Positions 1-12,195 of a stretch of 64,000 nt of DNA are shown here, piece after piece. The stretch is from Albula goreensis (lineage: Eukaryota; Chordata; Actinopteri; Albuliformes; Albulidae). The stretch spans positions 2,114,864 through 2,178,863 of the forward strand of contig CM040751.1 in the NCBI GenBank assembly GCA_022829145.1, in the 5' to 3' direction. The notes beneath the pieces are model-generated. The model saw only the letters and a list, made by a program, of their open reading frames with translations, did not search any database and was not told the origin of the DNA. Both the position numbers and the translations under genes were made by a program. The stretch's first letter is position 1. Each line of letters starts with the position of its first letter.

Positions 1-2075
1 ACCTGTCCTTCAGCTGCAGGAGGATGTATCAGCTTAAATCAGGACTGACCAGTGAATACTGGTCCGGATCTCAGGCCCGGGTCACAGCTTATCCCAGTTG
101 ACACCGTTAATCTGGGTGGAGGTTTCTGCCTGCTCGGCGTGGGCCGTGTTCTCACTGAGGAAGAACAGATTCACATGTGTCTGTGGCCTTCCCTTCGGGC
201 CGCTCAACTCTTCTGGCATTCCCACAAGCCTACATCCCAAACGGAACACCTGCACGCCACTCCCAGCCTCTACTCAGAGTCGTGCAGCCCCGCCGGATGT
301 TTGTGTGCTGAGGGGCCTGGCATCTTTTCCGTCAGGCAGTGAGATGGGCAGCCTGAAGATAGCTGTACAGCATGCCTCAGGACCCAACCGGCATGCAAAG
401 GTGTAACTGCAGAGACTGGAGTGGCTGAAATGGAAGCAGAGATACCAAGAGACAATGAGACGAGGCAAACACACAAATCTCAATCCCAAGATAACCAGGG
501 CTGTCAGAGGCAACCAGGGAGCCATTCCGGCTCTGTGGATTTGATCGCAGCCATTCCGTTTCTGTGGCTCTAATTGGACCCAATGCACTTATCAGCCCAT
601 GCCTAACGACAGTTTGACACACTAGCTAACCTGTCCCACTGAATCGTTCTGATTTCTCTCTCCCGAATATCAAGCTGAGGTACTACCATAAATAAAGTTT
701 GATCATATTTAGTCATTATAGCAAAAATGTACGATTTGTACTTCAGAGAAGCATTCTATTTTTGAAAGATATCAAAATGATCTGAATAGAGCTATTGGCT
801 ATGTGGAGGTTGTATCATGGGACTTACAACTTCAGCTATTTGGACAGGTAGGCTACAGAATATGGTGCCTTTCAGCAAGGCATTTCAACAGATGACTCTG
901 AAGACATTCACTCAAACCAATGCATGTTGGAAATACTGGAAAAATTAAAGCTTATAGCCTGATTCATGATTTTGTTTGTACATAAAAGGCAACTGCCACC
1001 TGAGTCTGGTTATTAAGCACTTTGAACCAGAATACTCTCTTCTTACTGCTCATTATTCACCACTTACATATTTTTTTATATTTAAAAAATAGTAATCATA
1101 CTCAACAGTACCAGCATTGACGTCCACCGTAACAGATAACCGGAATGCCTATTTAAGGTACTAAGAAGCATGGAGTGAACAGATAATCTCTGGTTTTTAC
1201 GGTTTATCAATTGTTTTTAAAATTAAATGTCAAATAATATAGTGGTCTATGTGCCGCCACAACGACATCTGTCACATTCATTCAAATCCCTGCCTTTTAC
1301 GTGACAAAATACAGGCCAGTGGTATCAAACTACAGCAGCGGTGTGCTGCACCATACCAGACAAAAATCTACCATGTAAGTTAATCGATAAATCTGTAAGA
1401 TATGTTCGGAATTCTATACACAATAACGCTACGAAAACACAAGAAAGTCCGTGCATTCTGGCTTTTAACAGAATCTTTTCAATCTTCAGCAGACTGTGAA
1501 TCCCTCAAAACTGGCGAAAGAGCCTGTTATTTCTGTATGCAGATTTAACAAATGGCTTGCTTGCTTGCTAGCTAACTATGCAATTAACAAGACAGTTAAC
1601 TACTAAACGGGCAGCTACCAAATAATGAACAGGGGCACCTGTGATCATTGCAGTCAGAGAAAATACACATACATAAAACCACATACGTTCACGGAGAGCT
1701 CAGGAAACCCTCTTTCACCGCATATCCTCTTGGTTTTCTTACTATTTTTGTCCAAAGGCGCAGTCCGCAAATTTTTTATCCTTGCCTGGTTGCTTCGGAA
1801 ATGAACACAGGAAACGCGTGAGATCACAATGTGGCAGGAAGCTACCGCCCTGGTTACAGCTGGTAACACATCCTACAGTCTCTATAGTATCTTTGCTTGG
1901 GAGTGATCACTATTTGGCAGCCATTCTCTTCGGGCGCTTGCATTTCTCTCTCTTGAGTGAGAAAGAAAGAGAGCGAGAGCGAGAACTAGTGGCTGGTATT
2001 CCGGGAGAGGGGGTATTATTGTCATTCTCCCACTTTTACCAACCCCCCTGTCCTGGTGACTGCTCGTACACTATA
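1..2075. other. Upstream flank and probable strn4 promoter/5' UTR; no gene recognised
   Basis: No open frame here shows recognisable protein similarity, and the short ones look random. The last ~450 bases become richer in CpG towards the strn4 start and hold a GA tract at 1963-1983, as expected of promoter or 5' UTR. Two short ATG-initiated frames (at 1801 and 1829) lie upstream of the strn4 ATG in other frames and would be uORFs if transcribed. The transcription start cannot be placed from sequence alone. Confidence 0.5.
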
Positions 2076-2375
2076 ATGGATGGGGAAAGGTCCGGTGGAG
2101 TAGCGGGCGGAACGAATCCGAATCCGGGAGGAGGGAGCGGCATGGGACGGAATCCGAACGGGCCGAAAGCCGTGCCAGGGCCAGCTACAGCGGCAGTGGC
2201 CGCGGCGGCGGCGGCGGCGGCAGCTGGGGCGATGGCCGGCTCGTCTCAGCCACGGGAGACGCAGGACGGCGAGGCGGGCCTTTCGCTTCCAGGGATTTTG
2301 CACTTCATCCAGTTTGAGTGGGGACGTTTCCAAGCCGAAAAATACCGCTGGGAAGCCGAGAGAGACGAACTCAGG
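2076..2375 (+). CDS. strn4: strn4 coding exon 1 (aa 1-100)
   Basis: This ATG is the first in its frame and has a strong context (A at -3, G at +4). The exon encodes a Gly/Pro/Asn-rich start, a poly-alanine run from a GCG-rich tract near 2200-2222, and the conserved GILHFIQFEWGRF segment entering the coiled coil. It ends in phase 0 before GTAACT. Confidence 0.93.
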
Positions 2376-3562
2376 GTAACTAAATTCTGCATTGTCTGAT
2401 TGCACGGCGATTAAAAGACAAACAAGTCACGACAGTCGGTTGTCGTCAGATAGCCTAGGCACGGTTAGCTTCGCCGAGATCGTGACATTACGGTTTCTGT
2501 TGTGTGTCTTTCATGCAAGTGTATCGGTGTTGAACAGGATCTGGCTCTAACAGTAACACTGAACCTAGCTAAATCGGTAAGTTGAAAATCAAGCGGCGCT
2601 TCCAGGCGGTCGGTCATATACTGGAGCCACTTAGACTCGGCAATAGAAGCTTCTTGTGTAGCCAGTCGTTACAGTACAAAAGATGCCACACCAGCCACCG
2701 TTATCAATGATACTTATGGACACGATCAAATCAAACCTTCGTCTAAAACAAAACAATAATACGTTGTGTCTGTATATACAGCAACATACTGTAGGCTAGG
2801 CTACACATAATCAAACGAGCTATTCGCTTACTTCAGTGCTAGATATAAGACGGTCCGAATATGGTCTATTTGCAGCTTTAAGATGTGAAGGTAGGTTGCG
2901 AGGGTGCAATTTGTTGAACTGCAAGATTTATTTTGTAATTCAACAAGATAGCCCTAGCAGTCGCCTCTCTCCTTTTGGTTTATCGTCTAAATCGGGTCAG
3001 ACGGCAAGTAGTAGAACAGTTAACCTGTCATTTTCCCCACCGTGGATTTTGAGTAGTCTACCTGGCCCCATCTGACTAGATCTAAAATTAAGAAATAGGC
3101 TAAAAGCAAGATACGAATTCGTCGGGGTGGGCCAAACGCCAAATGTTTAGATTGAAGGAATTTGGACCTTCGGAGTGTGGAAAATAGCCCGAGATTACTG
3201 TGTTGTCACGTGATTGTTTTTATCTCGACGGCAATCTGGGGAAGAGAACATGCGTTTGTAAATCCTTTACGAGCGTATGGGATCGACGTGGTGATGTGTT
3301 GTGGTTTCTATAGGGTGCACATGTATTGGTGTTTTCAAACCCGCGGACGAGATGAAGGCTGGGGGGTTTTAAATGCTCCTTCTAATCAAAGTGGCCTGTG
3401 TTGGTCTCTTGCCCTCCGATTGCGTTGCCCTGATTATTACATTTTTGGCATAATGCAAAAGCGCAGTTCTTCTTTGCACATAGAGGTCTTTGCCTTCAAT
3501 GTCATTCCAATATCGCCTATTTTAAAAGGTCTTGTCGCTTACAGTTGTATAGGTTTGTAAAA

Positions 3563-3593
<31 letters not shown>

Positions 3594-5626
3594 CTTTAAA
3601 ATATGCCTAAGTGTAACTATGCCAAAATGAACTGTTTCCGGTTGACAATTTTTAATGATTCTAGCATTAACTGGATGACAAAGATGAACCACGTTTCCCT
3701 AAACCAGCAGTTTTTACAGTTGCAGACGGGAATGATTAAACCCGGTTATTGCTGGACCCTTTCTCAGCTTCCACGAACATAGAGACTGGCCACGAACTGG
3801 GAAAAAGACAAGTGATTAGACATTCAGACACTGAGGCCGATTACATAAGACTCAAGTGTAGGCTTTAAACGGGAAAGCCCGGGCGTTCTTTGAGGACCCG
3901 AATAGACCGCATTTGTCTCTGTGGACCTTCTCATTACGTGCCCGTGTTTCTTAAGTGTGGAGCCGCCAGCCGAATAGTGTGGGACCATTCAGTGCTCCTC
4001 CTCGGTGTTGTGGGAGTGGGCATGACCTCGGACGGGCACTCGATATCGCAGTATCGAAAGGAGGACAGATTGCAAGTACATTTTGTGCTTGTTTTTTTCC
4101 TTCTTCCATACAGGCTACCTTTTGGCCTCTTTGGTCTCCGCCTTTTGCTTGGCGTCTTCATTAGGGTGACACCTGTCTACGGTCGTCTCCTTCTGACAGT
4201 CCGAACTTCTGGTCCCACCTTCACTAAGCCAGATGTGACTTCTGCAGATCTCTTCTGTCAGCAGAGAAAAAGCTATTGTCCTGCCTGTTTTGAACAGAAA
4301 CCCTAAAACAGTCAAAATGGTAAACTTTTTCTAAAGTATTGTACGGAGTATTACAATGGTGGGAGTTTTGAGGCACAAAAATGGTTTACAGATGATGTTT
4401 CGCCTTACAGCAAAGTACACATGTATGCCCATTTAATTACATCTTAGTCGCCTTTACACATTCACAGTCACACGTACTGTTCAAAATTAACAAACCTTTT
4501 ACAACATTTGATTTGGCATAGATTCAGTCACAATGTTTACTCTGACTTACCCATGCGGACGCACACATGCATACAAGGTAATTGCACTGCAGTTAGTTGC
4601 AGTGCAGTTAGCAAATCGAATTTGATCACTGTACCCTGTGATGCCTGGTCGCGTACAGAGTCGCTGTAGCTCTGTAGAGCTCTGAAACTTGTGACTACTC
4701 ATTCAGCAAATTACTATACAGCAAGAGCACATGCTTAGATGTGTAGCCCCTCCATCATCTATCTCTGTCTCTCTTACACAAAGGAAACATACATAGAAAC
4801 ATGCTATTAACCGTCATCACACATTCAAAAACAATTGTATGCAACGTTAAATTAGAATAGGAGCAGCAGCTTGTCATATCTATCACAAATATCTTGTTTG
4901 CCCTGGAGTCTCTGCTACACTTTGTTCCCAACCTGGAGGGAGCTTTGAGCACACAGCTGTATGCCTTGACGAAATGTATCACGTTTTTGGAGAACCAGCG
5001 TAAATCCTTTATGATAAATCTGTTGTATCTGGTGAACTAGCTGTGCGGGGAAAAAAATGAAAGAATATGCAGATGATTAATACATGAATATGCACAGAGT
5101 TTGGGCTCGTCAACAAAGACCGCCGCACCAGGAATGGATGCTGACGTTGCCCCTGGTGACCACACATAGTGCTCCGTTGAAATGATGTTGACGTGTCCTC
5201 GGTGATGGAAGTCTTGCTTGTGGGGCTGCGAAGTAATTCTGTGCGCTCATTCTTCCTCGTCATATGCATCAGTATATGTATTTTTGTAAGTTCAACCAAA
5301 AATATAAAATCCGATGTGAATGGCTTTGAACTATTAACTTCTGCCAAACAGCATTTAAAAGGGCGAAAAAACATTTCTTAACATTTTGTTCAACATCAAG
5401 TACTTACTTTTTCTTTACAATCAACAAATATGAACTTCCGAGTCATTGACCTCCTGGTTAGGGATGCTTTATGGTTTTTAAAGGATTTAATAGAAATTAC
5501 AGTAATGTAATAGAATTGACCGTACACATATTTGCAGTAACTCTTTGTCCATTATGCTTTATATATAACTTTGACCTTTTGGTTAAAGTTTTTTGGAGTC
5601 ATACCATCTCACCATTCTTTCCAAAG

Positions 5627-5708
<82 letters not shown>

Positions 5709-7476
5709 GCATACTTTGCTCAGACCAACTTGCACAAACTAGATATTTGTCCCAGAAAAGTCCTGTGCTCTAGTTGTAGGGCTGGGCTTGGATCTCTCAG
5801 GAATAGATTGGGTCTATGGAAAGCTGCAGTTGACCTTGTTGTATGGAGGAGAGACAGCATTAGCCTAGATGCATTGAAGTACTAGACTAACCGCCTCATT
5901 AACTGGCTCAGACCTGAAACGAATGGCAGAACCACAGGACTGACCACTGTAGGTATATAATATATACTTACAATGGAAGCATAATTAGGGTAGCGCTTTT
6001 TTCTTTGTGGATGTAGTCTTTTTTTTTTAAGGGTCTGTGATAGCGCAGCTCTGCGCAGTCTGGAGTTGCAGCTGCTTCGGCGGGCTCTGCCGCCATGCCC
6101 GTCTGTGCCCGTTCCCCTGGAAACTGGGCAGAGTGCTTTCGCAAAGTCCGGCCCAATTCGGTGCCAGTGCTGAGCTGGTTTAGGCAGGTCCCCCTGCTCA
6201 TTCCTACTGAGCCATTTCGGGTTCTGAAAACAATCTGTTGTGCACAGGACTGGGTCATTTACCGCAGCTGCAGGTTAAGGGTTGCTGACCTTTAGAAGCG
6301 TCAGTTCAATACACTGCCCTGGTTCAGCGTATGGCTAATTCTGATTATTTTTCACTGCGTTACGGTAGTGACTATTGATCGTGCTAACGGGAACATGAAT
6401 AGGGATCGTAGTTTTCAGTAAACATTTTGTAACAACCGAATATAAATCCAAGTGAAGCTGATGATTACTATCAAAACATTTGAAATGTTGAGAACCTCTT
6501 AGTCAATGCAGGAATGATGTGGTTCTTTGTTTTTATTTGTCAGAAAAAATGGCAGCGTTAACTGAAAGCAAGCGTGTCACTGACTGCCCAAAGCCAATCT
6601 GTCAGCTTGTCATTGGTCAGAGCCTGGCTTTCTGATATCCCATTGGTCATAGCTGTTGAGGACGTGTTCGCCGTAGAGTTGGGGTGTGTCGGGAGTGGTG
6701 AGGTGGGAACCAGTAGGAACTTGCAGGGAATTCCTGCAACTTGCGCTATGTGAGTCACAGGGAGCATGCTGTGAGAGCGCAGAGAGTGGTGTTGGGGCAG
6801 TGTGAGAGTGCAGAGTGAGGGCTGTGTTGGGGCACGAGTGAGTGTGCATTGTGGGGACAGTGTTGGGGCAGTGTGAGGGCGCATAGTGAGGACAGTGTTG
6901 GGGCATGGGTGAGATAGCAGTGTTAGGGTTGTGTTGGGGCAGTGTGAGGGTGCAGTGTTAGGGCGGTGTTGGGGTAGTGTGAAAGCGCAGTGTGAGATCG
7001 GCGTAAGGGCACATTGTTTAGTTTAGCATGAGGGTGGTGAGACTGCAGTGCTAGAGCGCCGTGTGAGAACACAGTGCGTGAGCGCTGTTGGGGCGCGGTG
7101 GGAGTTTAGTTTGAGGGCAGCGAGACCGCAGCGTCAGAGCACAGTTTCAGGGCACAGTGAAGGTGGTGCTAGGCGCGGTGCAGTCAGGCTGCAGGTATGC
7201 CTCTGCAGGACCTGGAGGGGGCAGGGGCAGGAGCAGGGGCAGGCCCCAGCCTGCTACACTGTCACAGCCGCCATTGAGGCGCATCACTGGAGGAATGGAG
7301 AAGTACTGTGTGTGAATTTCCCAGTCAGTCCCATCAGTGGCTACATGCCTCTGGTCAGATTGAGGAACCTGCCATGACAGATTGGTTGTTTTATTTGATC
7401 TTATGTATGTTTTTATGTATGGGTCGATGTATGTTGTGTGCGTGTGTGTTTTTCCCCCCATACAAGTAGTTTTTCG

Positions 7477-7523
<47 letters not shown>

Positions 7524-8533
7524 TGAGAGAGAAAGATATCAGTCCTGATGGAACAGTGACCCAGCACAGGCACAGAGAGAGAGTGGGTGAAATGGTCTGT
7601 GAAAACACTGCCTTCAGCAGCTCCACTAGGCCAGAGGAGAGAGAGGCTGAGAGATGGAGCGAAACAAGAGAGTAAGCGAGAGCGAGTGTGTCCCAGAACC
7701 CCAGAGAGAGGGCTGGAATGAGAGAGAGGGAGGGAGGGAGGGAGAGAGAGATGAAAAGGCAAAAGAAGTCTTTTAACAACCATGTCTGTCGATGGTTTCA
7801 ACTAAATTTAGATGGAGTGTTTTTGCCAAATGCAGAAAAAGTGCTGGAGATGGTACAGATGATTCCTTCTCTGGCCACCAGGGACAGTAGAGAGCAGAAA
7901 CCATTATTCTGAAACATTTGCAAGTTTTTGCAAAGGAAAAATTCAATATTTAAATATGTTCTGTGGGGCCCTAAATGAGTGGTTTCCTCTTTTGTCATGG
8001 AAATCGTAATAGCAGGCTCAGTCCTTCATTACCTGTAATTCTGTTTTAGTTTGTCATCACAGTGTATTTGAGTATTTGGGGGCAGCCTGTAGTCTAGTGG
8101 CTAAGGTAAATGACTGGGACCCCTGAGGTTGATGGTTTAAGCCCCAGTCCACCCAAGGCAAGAACACCATTGCTGTTGGGCCCCTGAGCAAGGCCCTTAA
8201 CCCCTCCCAGGGAGGATTGCCCCCTGGCTAGCCTAATCAACTAAGTCGTTTTGGATAAAAGCGTCAGCTAGATAACGATAATGTAATGTAATGGTTATAT
8301 CACTAGTTAGCAGGAATCTTTGAGGATTTGACTGTACTACATTTGTAGAGTAACTCAGTAATGCTTCCACATGAGGCTTATGCAAGAACAGGATGTGTGA
8401 AAAATTCAGAGACCACAAGCTTGAGTTTGTGTGGCCTAAGCAATATTTATTGTGTGGAAAACGCCATACACTGCGTACAGTTTATGAGTTGCATAAACTT
8501 TCTCCGATTTTCAGTGTGTTTTGTGTTTGTGTG

Positions 8534-8573
<40 letters not shown>

Positions 8574-8748
8574 CGTGTGTGTGCGCGCCTTTGTTCCCTA
8601 TAACAGAAGACTACATTTAGAGTCTCCTGGGTGTGTTTTAAGTGACAGAAAGAGACAAGATATATACATTACCTGTCCCATGTGAATGGACTTAGAGAGA
8701 GAGGGGGAGAGACAGGGACAGGGTATGTGTAGTAACTGTTTATGTCTT

Positions 8749-8788
<40 letters not shown>

Positions 8789-11700
8789 ATGCCTGCATAC
8801 ATTTGTGTGTCTGCGTTTTAGTAGGGGTTATGCAATCTTCCACTTTTTGTTCTTGCGTGTGTAGGCTGTATGTGTCTGCAAAAACACATGTCGTTTTATA
8901 TGCAAACCTTTGACCGCCCCAGGTCTAATGAAGTTCACGTTTGTTTATTATCTTAAATTTGTAATAAATGCAAATAAATAGTAATTATGCAATAAAAATT
9001 GAGGTATTTTGCACCATCTAGGTTCTGTAGGCTTCTCTCTCTTTAGAGATTTATTGTAATTATAATGTATACTTTGACCTGGGGTGCCAAAAAGAGAATG
9101 GAATTTGAGAGTTTCATTTGCGGCGCTGTACATCTGTGTGTCTGTCTGTTAATAACCCCTGATATACCTGTGTGTTCAAGTTGTGTACAGTCTGCCCGCC
9201 TTATCCGCGGGTATATGGTTCTAGTACCCCTGCAGATGTGCAAAAACCACAGATACTTCAGGACACTTATATAAAACGACGTATACTACTGTACTACTAA
9301 GACTGCTAAATCCCACGTAAAACATACTGACTTTTTCAAAAATATTCTGTTTTTTTAAAAAATATTTTTGAACCGCGGATGCCAAACCCACAGATAAGGC
9401 GGGCCGACTGTATGTCGTGGTTGAAACATCTGTGCAGGAGTCTTCACTCTTGTTGTGTGTTTGTCTCCAGGCACAGGTAGCCTTCCTGCAGGGCGAGAGG
9501 AAGGGCCAGGAGAACATGAAACAGGACCTGGTACGCAGGATCAAGATGCTGGAGTATGCGCTCAAGCAGGAGAGGTGAGAGCGAAAGAGAGAGAGAGAGA
9601 GAGAGGGCACACCATCAAACAGGAAACATGAGAATGAGAGTACCTTCTAAAAGCAGTTTTTAATCTTCTGTGTATTAACTGTATTCTGAGAGCAGTACTG
9701 GTTAGTATTTGCAGTGAGACGGCGTTGCTCAGACAGACTGCAGCTCTCAGCCTTGTGTCGGTGTAATACAGAGGTACCAGAACCTGCTGCTACCTACAGG
9801 CCGTCTGCTCTAGCAGAACCCGGATCTGTTGGAGCACAACAGACAGAAATGGGCCTGGCCATGTTATTTTAAAAACACAAGGACCTTCGTTTCCAAAAAG
9901 AACGGCAGATGCCCGGAAAAACAAAAACAAAAGAGTTATTGATTCGACCGTCAGAACCCGAATCTGAATTACATACCGGTCAATAATAATATCTGCATCA
10001 GAGGTTCATAATATGATAGATGCAGCGGAATTTTTGTATGAAATTGGTCCGGATATTTTGGCAGTGTGGATGAGGTAGTTGTCCTGTTTGGGTTGTGGTC
10101 CTTTCAGTAAGAAAAACGCTCTACATGGGATCAATGTCAAGTGGAATTATTCTGAAAATGTCTCCCAAATGCACTGAAAGATAATGGTAATGTGATTATA
10201 ATATGAGAAAGGCAGGTTTCCGTTGGTAATGAGCATCCGGTAGAGCTATGCGATTCTTCGTGCTTATGAAGGCTCTGTTGACCAGTCTGTCTTACCCTTA
10301 GACTGTATTTCTCTGTGCAGTTCCAGTCAATGAGACATTGCGTGTGCTCTCTCAGACAGGAGATGGTAATGAGAAAGGGAGGGGGAGAAGCAGAGAGCTG
10401 TCAAACCGGAGCAAGGAGAGTGTACTGGGGAATAGGGAGATAGAGGTGTGAAGCAGAGAAAAAAATGTGGAAGCTGAGGTGTAAGTAAGTAAGGAGGTGG
10501 GAAAGACAAAGAGAAGTGCAAGCTCTGAAGAAAGAAATGGGGAAAAAGGGGACCGGGGGGGGGGGCGTTATTAGGGGGACCGTGGGGCGTTATGGAGGGG
10601 ACCGTGGGGTGTTACGGAGGGGACTGTGGGCGTTATGGAGGGGACCCTGGGGTGTTACGGAGGGGACCCTGGGGTGTTACGGAGGGGACTGTGGGGAGTT
10701 ATGGAGGGGACCCTGGGGTGTTACGGAGGGGACCGTGGGGTGTTATGGAGGGGACCGTGGCTGATGTCTGTCCCTTGATTCATCTGCATCTAGGGCCAAG
10801 CACCAGAAGCTGAAGGCGGGGAACGAGCAGAACCCTGGAGAGAAGAAACCAGAAACGGAGTCGGAGCAAGGTGCTGCACTGTCATTTACCACACATTACA
10901 TCGTCTGTGACAAACCACCTGACCGCACACTGCCACACCACTCACAGCAACACCACACCACAACACAAACTACCACAATCCATATTAGAAAGATGGGACA
11001 TCAGTCTCATTGCCCTCCAGCGCCCTCTCCTGGCAGGCAGGCCACATGAATCGTGTATGTGGTGATTTCATATTTCATATCCCTTTGCTGGCACAGACAG
11101 ATATGATTGATGTGCTCTTGTCAACTTGGTAAAATTTGTTATCGACCGTCGCCAACCTCCCCCCCGAGGACACTATGGAGGGGCTCATAGGTTCACCAGT
11201 TTCAATGTGTATCATCCAATCACAGCACTGAACAGACCGACTCACAGCGCCTCACCCAATCACAGCACTGAGCAAACCGCACCTTGCCCAATCACAGCAC
11301 TGAACAGACCACCTTACTGCACTTTGTGCAATCGCAGCACTGCACACTGCGCCTCGCCCAATCACAGCACTGAATAGACCCACCTAACTGCCCCTCACCC
11401 AATGACATCACTGAACGGACCACATCACTGCACCTCACCCAACCACAGCACTGAACAGACCATATCACTGTCCCTCGCCCAATCACAGCACTGAACGGAC
11501 CACATCACTGCGCCTCACTTGCTCCACTGAGCCACACCCCCTCTGACTGCCCCCCTCTCTCCTGCAGTTCCCAATGGCCCAGCAGAGCCCGACTCGGAGC
11601 CGGCCAATCAGATGTCCTGGAAGGAAGGCCGTCAGCTGTTGCGCAAGTAAGAGCTGGCAGAGATGACTATGGGGTGTGGGGGAGCTTGGGGTGTGGGGTG

Positions 11701-12164
11701 GGTTGTGGGAACCGTGGGGTGTGTTTTGGTGGCAGTGACAAACGCCCATCTGTGTACAGGTATCTGGAAGAGGTGGGCTACTCCGACACCATCCTCGACA
11801 TGCGCTCCAAGCGAGTGCGCTCACTCCTGGGCAGGAGCAGTCCTGAAGCAAACGGGCCGCCCCCGGAACCAGAGCCGCACACGGGAGGGGAGTCCCTGCT
11901 AGTCCGGCAGATCGAGGAGCAGATAAAGAGGTGAGAGGAGGGGGTGTGCTGATGTTCTGTCGCTTCAGCGTTCACTAACTATGGCACTGTATGTGGGTAA
12001 ATGGATGTCTGTTCATTTGGTCTGTGTGTATTTATGTGTGTGTTTATGCCTGTGTGTGTGTGTGTGTGTTTATGCCTGTGTGGGTGTGTGTGTGTTTAGC
12101 GTGCATTTATTTCTGTGTGTATATGTGTGTGTGTGTTTATGCCTGTGTGTGTTTATTTATGCGC

Positions 12165-12195
<31 letters not shown>

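Larger units (their letters stand above)
2376..9470 (+). other. strn4: strn4 intron 1 (7.1 kb)
   Basis: This long first intron holds no recognisable gene. It contains a poly-A/CA repeat, a long CA microsatellite, a GTG-rich minisatellite, TG microsatellites, a tRNA-derived SINE and a pogo-like MITE, each listed separately. The parts from about 2400-3550 and 3600-5600 look like unique non-coding sequence. Confidence 0.85.

Noticed and set aside
52..622. Overlapping open frames on both strands near the window start
   Set aside because: Frames of about 100 codons with no recognisable domain, no splice-linked partners and mutual overlap; no evidence for a gene such as fkrp.
6558..6906. Minus-strand frames with repeated His/Thr/Pro phrases
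   Set aside because: They mirror the GTG-rich minisatellite at 6775-7165 and its flank, not a protein repeat.
10551..11519. CRISPR-like array
   Set aside because: Units are directly tandem with no unique spacers of constant length, and the context is a vertebrate intron.
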